Origin: Deltaproteobacteria bacterium
Lineage (GTDB): Bacteria; Myxococcota_A; Polyangia; HGW-17
Direction: 5' to 3'
Assembly: GCA_003249585.1 (NCBI GenBank)
Contig: QKIM01000093.1
Location: 1 to 13,811, forward strand
DNA: 13,811 nt
The notes under the pieces were generated by a model that made no database searches, was not told the origin of the DNA, and worked only from the letters and a program-made list of their open reading frames with translations. The translations under genes and the position numbers were made by a program. Positions 1-7,227 of this stretch are shown here, one piece after another; positions within the stretch are counted from its first letter, which is position 1; every line of letters begins with the position of its first letter.

Positions 1-522
1 CTCAAGACCTCCAGGGTGGGCACGCGGACCTACCACAAGGTATGGATCAAACTGGAATTTCCCAAGAAAGTCACCGAGCGGATGGTCGCATACTACTCCA
101 CCAAGAAGGAGTTCGAGGGTGTCACCGTGGTGAACTTCTTCCCGGGCCTCAACTGGGCCTTCACCAAGACCGTCCGCGGACCCGTCATCATCAAGATGTC
201 ACCCAAGTCTACCTTTAACGGCATCCTCAAGGTCGGGTACATCCTCACCCAGCTGCAGAACGAACCGCTCCTGGTGCTCTCGGACTTCGCCGAGAAGTTC
301 ACGTCCCTGCACAAGGTTCAGTTGGACAACAACCAGTGCAACCTGACCTTCCACTTCAAATACTGGCGCGCAGACACCCAGGATATCCTGGCCTCCACCT
401 CCCAGTATCAGTGGAAATGTCCCGACAAGGTCAAGACCAAGATCATCATCCGCAACAACGGATCCGGCATGAACCTCAATACCGGATTCCAGGGCAACAT
501 CTGGAACGACCCCTCCAAATAG
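1..522 (+). CDS. Unrecognised protein, C-terminal part (5' end outside window)
   Basis: The reading frame is open from base 1 and ends at TAG 520-522. The first possible start inside the window is the GTG at 16, but the frame already reads LKTSR before it and no ribosome-binding site can be seen, so the gene most likely begins outside the window. About 173 residues are visible. They are rich in Lys, Thr, Asn and aromatic residues with alternating hydrophobic positions, which suggests a mostly beta fold. Two Cys are present (in NNQCN and WKCPD). There is no transmembrane segment or sorting tail at the C-terminus, which ends NDPSK. I do not recognise the family. The gene runs in the same direction as the deiminase-like gene 114 bp downstream, with no convincing terminator between them, so they could share a transcript. 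Confidence 0.7.
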   Translation, partial: LKTSRVGTRTYHKVWIKLEFPKKVTERMVAYYSTKKEFEGVTVVNFFPGLNWAFTKTVRGPVIIKMSPKSTFNGILKVGYILTQLQNEPLLVLSDFAEKFTSLHKVQLDNNQCNLTFHFKYWRADTQDILASTSQYQWKCPDKVKTKIIIRNNGSGMNLNTGFQGNIWNDPSK

Positions 523-636
523 ACGTTCACCAAGTTTTTCCCCCCCTCCAAATAAAATGCATGGTATGAAAGAGGGCCGCCCGCGGAGGATCACCCGTGG
601 CGGAGTTCATTTCTCTTAACGCAAAGGATACTCGGT

Positions 637-2838
637 ATGTTGTCGGCACTCCTCGTTCCCCTCCTGTTGTTCTCGGCCCCCTCGGCGAAAACCTACACCC
701 CGAATCCCCAGGCGAGCCTCAGCCGGATCCTGCCCATCTGGCAGTCCCAGGGGCTCTACAACAAGGACTCGAGCACCCAGCTCTTCACCTATCGCGAGGA
801 ACACCCCGAGCTGTACGGGATCACCACGGCACCGGGGAACACCTACAACCTCTATGCGGAATTTGGAACGGTGGACCGGATCTACCTCGTGTACACCGAC
901 GACATGCGGGACTACTGGGTCCAGATCATCGAAGAAGCCGCCTCCCAGATGGAGGTCTACGTGATCTCCGGCGAGAGCGGTCAGGCCGCCACCATCGAGA
1001 CCATCCTCCAGAACAACGTTGACCCCGGGCTCATGGCCAACGTCACGGTCCTCGACTTCTATCCCACGGAGCACTACGTCTACACGCAGCCGGTCTACGA
1101 CTCGGGAATCGACGCCATCTGGACCGTGGATTTTGGCCCCTTCTACCTTGTCGACGGTTCGGGCAACATCGTCATCAGCGACGCCAAGTACTACCCCGAC
1201 CGCATCAATGACGATTCCGTCCCCACCAAGCTCGGCGACATGTTCGGCCTGACGGTCTTCCGCCCCGACATCTACATCGAGGGCGGCAACCTCATCTCCG
1301 ACGGGATGGGCAACTGCTACACCACGACGGTCGTGCAGGATTACAACACCAAGTACTCCGTCTCCGAACTGGAGAATGTCTTCGACCAGTATCTGGGCTG
1401 CCGCAATGTGGTCTGGCTCACCCCTCAGCAGGACGAGGGCACGGGCCACATCGACATGTTCTTCATCCTGGCCGACGCTCACACCGCCATCGTGGCCGAA
1501 TACACGACGACCCAGGACTCCGCCAACAAGACCATCCTCGATCAGAACGCAGCGCTGTTGTCAAGCACTCTGGCCGGCGACGGGTCCCCCATCACCGTCC
1601 TGCGCATGCCCATGCCCGATCCCGGCTCCGACTACTGGGGCCGCGTCTGGCGCACCTACACCAACGGTCTGCGCATCAACGACAAGTACCTCATGCCCGT
1701 CTACGCCGATGAGACCTCTCAGCAGGCGGACGCCGTCAGCGTCCTCCAGATGGCGCTCCCGGGCGTGGAGATCGTGACCGTGCCTTCCGACGAGATCATC
1801 GTCTACGGCGGCGCCATCCACTGCACCACCCGCACCCGCCCCGAGGGCACGGCTGCCGCCGTGGCCGATCCAGACTACCTGTGTGACGGCCACTCCCAGT
1901 GCGACGACTGCGTCGATGAGTGCGCCGTGGGAGAGACTGGCTGCAACGCCAACGGAAACCGGTACCTCTGCGGCTTCTTCGACGACGACACCTGCCTGGA
2001 CAAGCTGGAGCTCCCCTGCCCCTCCACCGCCCCCTGCAGCGAAGGCATGTGCGAAGGATACGACTGTGAGGACGAGTGCCTCCCCATGGAGCTTGGCTGC
2101 GAGGACGACGGCACCTCCTGGATGTGCGGCGAGGCCGGCGACGCCGATCCCTGCCTGGACAAGATCTACTTCGACTGCGGCACGGGCCGTCAGTGCAACG
2201 GCGGTATCTGCGCCGGTACCGGTGGCACCTGCGGCGACATCGATTACGACGGCGAGTGCCAGGGCACCTTCTCCGTCTACTGTGACGAGAGCACCCTCGT
2301 CTATTATGACTGCGCCGAGTACGGCATGGTCTGCGGCTACGTCACCGGTGACGGCTGGTACGACTGTATCGACGCCCCCAGCTGCACCGACGAGTGCGAG
2401 ATCGCCCAGACCCGCTGCGGGGAGGGTGAGGCCGACATCGAGTACTGTGCCGAGACCTTCGACGGCGACACCTGCCTCGAGTGGCGCTCGGACACCTGCG
2501 GTGACGAGATGATCTGCTCCGAGACCGGCTGCGTAGCCGACGGCTGCCAGGATGAGTGCACCCTGGACGAGATGATGTGCGCCGACGAGGCTACCCTCGA
2601 CACCTGCGTCACCGACGAGGTAACCGGCTGCACCGTGTGGTCATCCGAGACCTGCGGCGAAGGAACCACCTGCGACGCCACCACCCTCACCTGCCACGGC
2701 GACGAGAGCAGCTCCTCCGACTCCGGTTGCGGCTGCTCCACCCCTGGCTCTAAGGGCAACACCTCCCTGCCTGTGTTCCTCATGCTGCTTGGCGGCGCCT
2801 TCTTCGCCCTGCGCCGCTCCCTGATCACCCGCCTCTGA
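637..2838 (+). CDS. Secreted peptidylarginine/agmatine deiminase-family protein with Cys-rich repeats and MYXO-CTERM-like tail
   Basis: This 733-residue protein has three parts after a hydrophobic N-terminus (residues 1-17, probable signal peptide, no basic n-region). Residues about 60-405 match the bacterial PAD/agmatine deiminase fold by motif: W162-T-V-D165-F-G-P, E215-G-G-N, G270-H271-I-D273 and G-G-A-I-H395-C396. That gives the expected Asp, His, Asp and nucleophilic Cys of guanidino-group hydrolases, which turn arginine side chains into citrulline or agmatine into N-carbamoylputrescine. Secretion favours a peptidyl-arginine substrate. In the usual W-x-R-D motif the Arg is Val164. Residues about 422-687 hold five Cys-rich repeats of roughly 50 residues; the first two have eight Cys each and most begin C-x-D-E-C. 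The C-terminus has G697-C-G-C700, a hydrophobic helix (711-725) and R726-R727, as in MYXO-CTERM surface sorting. AAAGGA at 623-628 supports the ATG; there is no in-frame ATG, GTG or TTG between it and the stop at 553. It converges on the lipoprotein operon. Confidence 0.85.
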   Translation: MLSALLVPLLLFSAPSAKTYTPNPQASLSRILPIWQSQGLYNKDSSTQLFTYREEHPELYGITTAPGNTYNLYAEFGTVDRIYLVYTDDMRDYWVQIIEEAASQMEVYVISGESGQAATIETILQNNVDPGLMANVTVLDFYPTEHYVYTQPVYDSGIDAIWTVDFGPFYLVDGSGNIVISDAKYYPDRINDDSVPTKLGDMFGLTVFRPDIYIEGGNLISDGMGNCYTTTVVQDYNTKYSVSELENVFDQYLGCRNVVWLTPQQDEGTGHIDMFFILADAHTAIVAEYTTTQDSANKTILDQNAALLSSTLAGDGSPITVLRMPMPDPGSDYWGRVWRTYTNGLRINDKYLMPVYADETSQQADAVSVLQMALPGVEIVTVPSDEIIVYGGAIHCTTRTRPEGTAAAVADPDYLCDGHSQCDDCVDECAVGETGCNANGNRYLCGFFDDDTCLDKLELPCPSTAPCSEGMCEGYDCEDECLPMELGCEDDGTSWMCGEAGDADPCLDKIYFDCGTGRQCNGGICAGTGGTCGDIDYDGECQGTFSVYCDESTLVYYDCAEYGMVCGYVTGDGWYDCIDAPSCTDECEIAQTRCGEGEADIEYCAETFDGDTCLEWRSDTCGDEMICSETGCVADGCQDECTLDEMMCADEATLDTCVTDEVTGCTVWSSETCGEGTTCDATTLTCHGDESSSSDSGCGCSTPGSKGNTSLPVFLMLLGGAFFALRRSLITRL

Positions 2839-2970
2839 TCTCCGCACTCAAAACCGACATCCCCCATTCACACGGAACATCTTCACAAGGGGAAACCTGA
2901 AGCGGTCCTCCCTGCGCGTCGTCATCAGGATGCAAGCCTTGCCCCCCCAGGAGACAACCGGTGAGGAACG

Positions 2971-4734
2971 TCAATCCACGGGAGAACTCTGGACGAGAAG
3001 GGTCGCCATCCCGTCGGCTGACGTGGTGTAGGAGGAGAGCAGTCGAGCAGGAATCTCGCAACCGAGGTCATCGATCTCACACTCCTCGGCCACGGCGTAG
3101 GCACGTACCTGCATGTCGCGCACAGGCTGCCCCGCAGTGTCCAGAAGCACCACCCGAATCACGGAAGGCTGGGTCGGCGAGAAGGAGTAGGTGCTGTTCT
3201 GCCCCTGCTCGGGGGTGATATTGAGGTCTGTGTAGGTGTTGTAGGGGAGCCCGTAGCTGTCGGGGAAGAGCAGGGAGAAGTCGTAGTATCCCGGATCCAG
3301 CCGCAGGGTGAACCATCCCTCGGCGTCGGTCTGGTCCGTCTGCATGTAATTGGCGTCTATCATGGTCTCGGGGTGCAGCTCTTCGGCATTGTGCGAGATG
3401 GCCGCCTCCACGAGCACCGTGGACATGGGCTCACCCGAGTCGGCCCAGGTGATCTGTCCCACCACATCGATTCGGTTCTCCAGCTCGATGGACTCTCCGA
3501 AACCACTGGAAGACCCAACCTCGATCTGTTTCTTGATGGAGGCGAAGGGAGAGTCGTGAGGCGTCACCACGGTGACTTCGTAAATACGTCCCAGGGTGAA
3601 TTCCCCTGGGATGATCTCCACGGAGACAATCCCCGAGGCATCGGTCGTCCCTTCCACCACGATGATCCCCGTGGCGTCGGTGGTGCCGCTCCCTTGGGGG
3701 TCCACGTTGCCATGGCTCAGGCTCAGGTGGGTCACCTCGGAGCGGAAGGTCACCCTGGCTCCGGCCACCCATTCCGTAGTCCCAGATTTGGTCCTCCCGT
3801 AGATGGAGGTCTTGAACGTGATGGGGGCGGGAGTCGCCTGGAGCAACAAGGTCCCCGCGTCGAAGGTGGGGATCCCGTCAATACTCACCGTTCCCGTCGC
3901 CAGCGCCTCCTGGGAGACATCAAAACGATCGGCCGGGAAGATGGAGGAGTAGTCCGTGGGAGTGATATAGATGGAGAGGGAGGAGGGGATATCGGCAAAG
4001 ATGACCTCAAAATACCCCGAAGCGTCACCGGTGAGGGTCTCCACCGTCGAGGCGTGGCCTGTGAGCCAGTCGAAGATGAAGAGGGTCGCCTGGCCGTTGA
4101 AGGGAACCCCGTCGGTGTCGGTGATCCGCCCCCGCACCTTGTAGGTTTCCCTCCCCAGGGTGAAGTTTTGTTCCCAGTCCTGTGATGCCCACACATCCTT
4201 GAGCATGGGGGCATAGTCGGCGGCGGGGGAGGGGATCACCTGTAAAAGGTACATGCCTCGCTGGACCACGGAGAAAGAATACTCGACGCCAGGCGCTGGA
4301 GTGATGGTGCCAACGTCCAGGGTGGAGGTCACCACCTCCTTGCCGGGGATGGAGGAGGAACGGTAGGAGACCACCGTGCCGTTGACAAACCCTTCGGTGG
4401 TCTTGATGGTCCCGGAGATGGTAATAGGGTCGGGCACCGTGATATAGACGATGCCGTCGGTGTCGGGGACGAGATCCGCGGGGCCCACGTCCATGAGGAG
4501 CTTTCCCCGGGTGGAGGAGTCGCCACGGTGGTCATAGATTTCAATGCCAACGGGCACCTCGAGAGGATCCTTGAGTGGCAGGCAGATCTTCCTGGGGGTG
4601 CAGACGGTCCCCTCGACGGGACAATCGGCATCGATGGAGCACTCGGCCTCGGGGTTGGACACATCAGGCCCGTTGTCCACGCAGGCAGCGAATACCAGCG
4701 AGAAAAGAAAGAGCAGTGGGAAATACTTCGGCAT
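2971..4734 (-). CDS. Large lipoprotein with repeated beta-sandwich (carboxypeptidase-regulatory/CNA-B-like) domains
   Basis: The 587-residue product begins with a lipoprotein signal peptide: basic MPK, a hydrophobic core and the lipobox LVFAAC, with C18 as the lipidated residue. A short Cys-rich leader follows (C32, C38, C45, C51, in the CSIDADCP style common in myxobacterial lipoproteins). The rest is a string of beta-rich segments of the carboxypeptidase-regulatory or Ig-like type. Typical turns are V-R-G-R-I-T-D-T-D-G-V-P (about 200), V-V-G-Q-I-T-W-A-D-S-G-E-P (about 424), DAEG-W-F-T-L (about 472) and TSADG-M-A-T-L near the end. No catalytic motif is visible, so a structural or adhesive surface role is likely. 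Its ATG shares one base with the stop of the upstream lipoprotein gene (TGATG), and GGGGGA lies 9 nt before it, so translation is probably coupled. The C-terminus stops soon after a strand of the last domain, which may be slightly short. Confidence 0.8.
   Translation of the reverse strand: MPKYFPLLFLFSLVFAACVDNGPDVSNPEAECSIDADCPVEGTVCTPRKICLPLKDPLEVPVGIEIYDHRGDSSTRGKLLMDVGPADLVPDTDGIVYITVPDPITISGTIKTTEGFVNGTVVSYRSSSIPGKEVVTSTLDVGTITPAPGVEYSFSVVQRGMYLLQVIPSPAADYAPMLKDVWASQDWEQNFTLGRETYKVRGRITDTDGVPFNGQATLFIFDWLTGHASTVETLTGDASGYFEVIFADIPSSLSIYITPTDYSSIFPADRFDVSQEALATGTVSIDGIPTFDAGTLLLQATPAPITFKTSIYGRTKSGTTEWVAGARVTFRSEVTHLSLSHGNVDPQGSGTTDATGIIVVEGTTDASGIVSVEIIPGEFTLGRIYEVTVVTPHDSPFASIKKQIEVGSSSGFGESIELENRIDVVGQITWADSGEPMSTVLVEAAISHNAEELHPETMIDANYMQTDQTDAEGWFTLRLDPGYYDFSLLFPDSYGLPYNTYTDLNITPEQGQNSTYSFSPTQPSVIRVVLLDTAGQPVRDMQVRAYAVAEECEIDDLGCEIPARLLSSYTTSADGMATLLVQSSPVD
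3616..3687 (-). repeat. Tandem 36-bp duplication within the lipoprotein gene
   Basis: Bases 3652-3687 and 3616-3651 (- strand order) encode GTTDATGIIVVE followed at once by GTTDASGIVSVE. By hand count 26 of 36 bases match. The duplication keeps the frame and inserts an extra copy of a strand-turn unit at the edge of one beta-sandwich domain. It has diverged, so it is not a recent slip. Confidence 0.6.
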
Positions 4735-5336
4735 CAGTCGCTGTCCCCCGATTCATCGCCCTCGGGGTCGGGGAGTTTTGATTTTACGCCGCCGGAGACA
4801 CACTCCACGATGAAGCTCCACACATCGGAGCCACCGATACTGTTGCGCCAGTAGGGCCAGCGGGTCGAGTCCCGGAGAAACGCGTCGGTGACGACCACCT
4901 CGATGAGGTGGGAAGAACCCAGGGTGTCCCCGGAGGAGCTGGAGCACAGGAGGCTCTTTTTGAGCGGATAGGTGTACGTACTGACGTCATATCCATATTC
5001 AGAATTGGGATCACCACCCGTGGGAGGAATCTCTCCTTCGGTGATGAGCTTCATGTGACAGTCGGAGGGCTCCGAGGAGCTGGAACATTGATAGTAATCC
5101 TTGAAGATCCTGAACTCGATGCCATCATTGACATCGAGATCCTGCACCACCAGCTTGATGGTCTCGTACTCCTCGGAGTCCACCACGACGGAGAGGACAT
5201 ACCCGGGCAGGCAGAAATCCCTGAGGAACCGCGGAGGATTGAAGGTTTGTTCTTCTCCCTCGAGGGGGATGGGGACGACGCAGCTCGTCAGCAGTGATGC
5301 GATAATCAGGGCTGCGCCGGTTATCACGCGTCTCAT
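4734..5336 (-). CDS. Small lipoprotein of unknown function, first gene of the lipoprotein pair
   Basis: I place the start at ATG 5336 (MRRVITGA...), giving 200 residues, not at the more upstream in-frame ATG at 5369. The 5336 start has GGAGG four bases before it, and the protein then opens with MRR, a hydrophobic stretch and the lipobox L-L-T-S-C19. The longer version would add 11 residues before the signal peptide and would begin upstream of the predicted transcription start. The mature part is acidic, with Cys pairs close to Ser runs (QCSSSS, LLCSSSS) and a hydrophilic, Asp/Glu-rich C-terminus. It looks like a periplasmic or surface beta protein; I do not recognise a family. The stop overlaps the ATG of the next lipoprotein gene by one base, so the two products are probably made together and may form a complex. 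Confidence 0.75.
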   Translation of the reverse strand: MRRVITGAALIIASLLTSCVVPIPLEGEEQTFNPPRFLRDFCLPGYVLSVVVDSEEYETIKLVVQDLDVNDGIEFRIFKDYYQCSSSSEPSDCHMKLITEGEIPPTGGDPNSEYGYDVSTYTYPLKKSLLCSSSSGDTLGSSHLIEVVVTDAFLRDSTRWPYWRNSIGGSDVWSFIVECVSGGVKSKLPDPEGDESGDSD

Positions 5337-5340
5337 GGTA

Positions 5341-5345
5341 CCTCC
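5341..5345 (-). promoter_or_regulatory. Ribosome-binding site deciding the small lipoprotein start
   Basis: GGAGG on the - strand lies four bases before ATG 5336. It falls within the predicted 11-nt leader that starts near 5347. This is the main reason for preferring the 5336 start over 5369. Confidence 0.7.
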
Positions 5346-5358
5346 ACCCGCCGTACAC

Positions 5359-5374
5359 GCAAAATGCACGCCAA
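5359..5374 (-). promoter_or_regulatory. Sigma-54 (-24/-12) promoter of the lipoprotein operon
   Basis: The - strand reads TTGGCGTGCATTTTGC. This fits the sigma-54 consensus (YTGGCACG-N4-TTGC) with exact spacing: the invariant GG and GC are separated by 10 bases, and only the A-C of CACG differ (GT here). Counting 12 bases on from the -12 C puts transcription start near 5347, leaving an 11-nt leader with the ribosome-binding site. The activator gene ends only about 90 bp upstream on the same strand. Confidence 0.7.
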
Positions 5375-5375
5375 G

Positions 5376-5392
5376 AAAACAGCTACTGTTTT
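5376..5392 (-). promoter_or_regulatory. Perfect 7-3-7 dyad just upstream of the sigma-54 promoter
   Basis: AAAACAG-TAG-CTGTTTT (- strand) is a perfect inverted repeat ending two bases upstream of the -24 element, centred near -37 from the predicted start. It could be an operator for the activator or a repressor. The stem is too AT-rich to be a convincing terminator for the activator gene, although it does lie after that gene. Confidence 0.45.
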
Positions 5393-5428
5393 TATTATGT
5401 TTTTCTCAACTCTCAGGGACACGATCAA

Positions 5429-5440
5429 GACAGTTTTGTC
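5429..5440 (-). promoter_or_regulatory. Second dyad, possible activator-binding site
   Basis: GACA-AAAC-TGTC (- strand) is an inverted repeat centred near -88 from the predicted sigma-54 start, within the range usual for enhancer-binding proteins. It contains AAAACTG, close to the AAAACAG half-sites of the nearer dyad. It is short, so chance is possible. Confidence 0.35.
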
Positions 5441-5466
5441 ACGGTCTCGGAGAAGAGGGGGACATC

Positions 5467-7227
5467 CTACTCTCTCTCGAGATACCGGAAGATGGTCCGG
5501 GGATCAACCCCAAGGTCCCTGGCGGTCTTGGTCCGATTCCCATTGTTTTTCTCTAGTACTTCAAGAATATAGCGTTGAGTGAAGTCTTCGCGCGCCTGAG
5601 AGAGGGGTTTGATCTGGATGAGGGAATCTTCGTCGATGCCCATATCCTGAGCGCTGATGGTGGACTTCTCCGAGAGGACCACCGATCGCTTGATCCGGTT
5701 CTCCATCTCGCGAATATTCCCAGACCACGGATATTTACTAATGGCTTCAAGGGCATCGGGTGTAAATCCGTGGATCTTCATCCCGAACTCCTCGCGGAAT
5801 CTGGACAAGAGATACTTGGCAATGACAAGAATGTCATCCCCGCGCTCCCTCAGGGGCGGCAGGTGAATGTTTACCACGTTGATCCGGTAGAAGAGATCTT
5901 CCCGGAAGTTGCCCTCACGCACTTCCTCCTGGAGGTTGCGGTTGGTGGCGGCGATGATGCGGATGTCCACCTTCTCGGGCTGGGTGTCACCCACCTTGGT
6001 CACCAGCTTGTCCTGCAGCGCACGCAGGAGCTTCACCTGCAGGGCAAGGGGCACCTCCCCGATCTCGTCGAGAAAGAGGGTCCCGCCCTGGGCCGCCTGG
6101 AACCTGCCGCCACGGGTGGCAACAGCGCCCGTGAACGCTCCCTTCACGTGCCCGAAGAGCTCGGACTCCATGAGGTTCTCCGGTATGGCACCCATGTTTA
6201 TGGCAATGAAGGGGCCCTTGGCCCGGTCCGACCGTTCATGGAGCTCCCGTGCGATGAGCTCCTTGCCTGTTCCCGTCTCACCGGTGATGAGGACCGACAC
6301 ATCGGCGCTGGCGATCTTGCGCACCGTGCGGAACACCTCCAGCATGGAGGGGCAGGAGCCGACGATGGAGCCGAATTTGCTCTGCTCGAGTTTCTCCACC
6401 AGCTGCCGGTTGTCGAGCTGGAGCATATTGAGCAGAAGGGCGTTGCGGACGACCAGGGAGGCGATGGACGAGAAGACGGTGAGCATCTCCAGGGTGTGGT
6501 GAACGAAGAGCCCCCGGATATTGCTGTTCCCGACGTAGATCAGGCCGATGATGTTTCCGCGGTCCAGCAGGGGCACACACATGACGGAGGTGAGGTTGAG
6601 GGCCATGACCGACTGGGAGTTGGAGAACTCCTCATGGTTCAGGGCGTCGGATATCATGAGGGGGCGCTTGTCCTTGATGACCTTGCTGATGATGGAGTCC
6701 GAGACCTGGGTGACCGCCTGGGCCACATTCTCCTGGTTCAGGTTTCTGGCCACCTTGATGTCCAGCTTCTCCCCCTCGAGGAGGATGAGGAAGCCCTTGT
6801 CGGCGCCGGTGATCTCCACGACGGCGTCCATGAGGTTTTCCAGAAGACGCGTGAGATCATAGTCAGAGAGGATGCGCTTGGAGACATCGAAGAGCTTGCG
6901 GTAGTCCTCCTCCTTGGAAGCCTTTTTCTTGGGCTCGATCTCCTCCTCTTCGAGGAAGGTGATCTCGATGTCGCCGATCTTCACCGTATCGCCGAAATTG
7001 AGCGTGGCCTTGCTCTTCTTGCGGCCGTTGACGTACATGATGTTGGTGCCCCGCGTCGTCCGGATGTCATAGCGTTTCCCGTCGTAGAGGATGTTGGCAT
7101 GCAGGGGGGCTGCCAGCTCGTCGGCCAGCACCACGTCGTTGACTTCGTCCTTCCCCAGGGTGGTGATCTTCTTGAACAGGCTATACACCTTGGAGCTTTT
7201 TTTCGTTTTGATCTTGAGTACGGGCAT
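5467..7227 (-). CDS. Sigma-54-dependent activator, FHA-GAF-AAA+-HTH
   Basis: This 586-residue enhancer-binding protein has an FHA-like domain (about 4-92), a linker helix, a GAF domain (about 115-265), the sigma-54 AAA+ core (about 285-510) and a Fis-type helix-turn-helix (about 552-584). The core has every expected motif: Walker A GETGTGKE (316-323), sigma-54 contact loop GAFTGA (363-368), Walker B T-L-F-L-D387-E388, the F-R442-E-D-L-F-Y-R448 arginine region and P-W-S-G-N-I-R-E-M-E-N (500-510). It should therefore be a working activator of sigma-54 RNA polymerase. The FHA domain is unusual: the GR motif is G25-K26, the Ser of SxxH is Ala40, while H43 and N67-G68 remain. The ATG overlaps the upstream gene's stop (TGATG), so the two are coupled. 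A sigma-54 promoter lies just past its 3' end and is the obvious target candidate. Confidence 0.92.
   Translation of the reverse strand: MPVLKIKTKKSSKVYSLFKKITTLGKDEVNDVVLADELAAPLHANILYDGKRYDIRTTRGTNIMYVNGRKKSKATLNFGDTVKIGDIEITFLEEEEIEPKKKASKEEDYRKLFDVSKRILSDYDLTRLLENLMDAVVEITGADKGFLILLEGEKLDIKVARNLNQENVAQAVTQVSDSIISKVIKDKRPLMISDALNHEEFSNSQSVMALNLTSVMCVPLLDRGNIIGLIYVGNSNIRGLFVHHTLEMLTVFSSIASLVVRNALLLNMLQLDNRQLVEKLEQSKFGSIVGSCPSMLEVFRTVRKIASADVSVLITGETGTGKELIARELHERSDRAKGPFIAINMGAIPENLMESELFGHVKGAFTGAVATRGGRFQAAQGGTLFLDEIGEVPLALQVKLLRALQDKLVTKVGDTQPEKVDIRIIAATNRNLQEEVREGNFREDLFYRINVVNIHLPPLRERGDDILVIAKYLLSRFREEFGMKIHGFTPDALEAISKYPWSGNIREMENRIKRSVVLSEKSTISAQDMGIDEDSLIQIKPLSQAREDFTQRYILEVLEKNNGNRTKTARDLGVDPRTIFRYLERE

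Noticed and set aside
526..570. Promoter for the deiminase gene (TAAAAT at 553-558)
   Set aside because: The -10-like hexamer has no -35 partner at acceptable spacing; the nearest (TTCACC) is 21 bases away. The gene may be transcribed from further upstream.
579..602. Inverted repeat CCGCC...GGCGG before the deiminase gene
   Set aside because: The stem is only five bases plus a broken extension, with no T tract. In GC-rich sequence this is expected by chance.
616..1482. A 288-codon open frame on the - strand
   Set aside because: It is antisense to the deiminase domain, low in complexity (Val, Asp, Gly), and has no recognisable motif.
2839..2970. A terminator between the convergent deiminase and lipoprotein genes
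   Set aside because: No stable hairpin with a T tract is visible on either strand in these 132 bases, so none is called.
2825..3061. Frameshifted continuation of the large lipoprotein past 2971
   Set aside because: The other-frame sequence shows no beta-domain pattern or motif, so the TGA at 2971 is taken as the real end although the last domain looks slightly short.
5337..5369. The longer start (ATG 5369) for the small lipoprotein
   Set aside because: It would overlap the sigma-54 promoter, start upstream of the predicted transcript, lack a clear ribosome-binding site, and push the lipoprotein signal peptide 11 residues inward.
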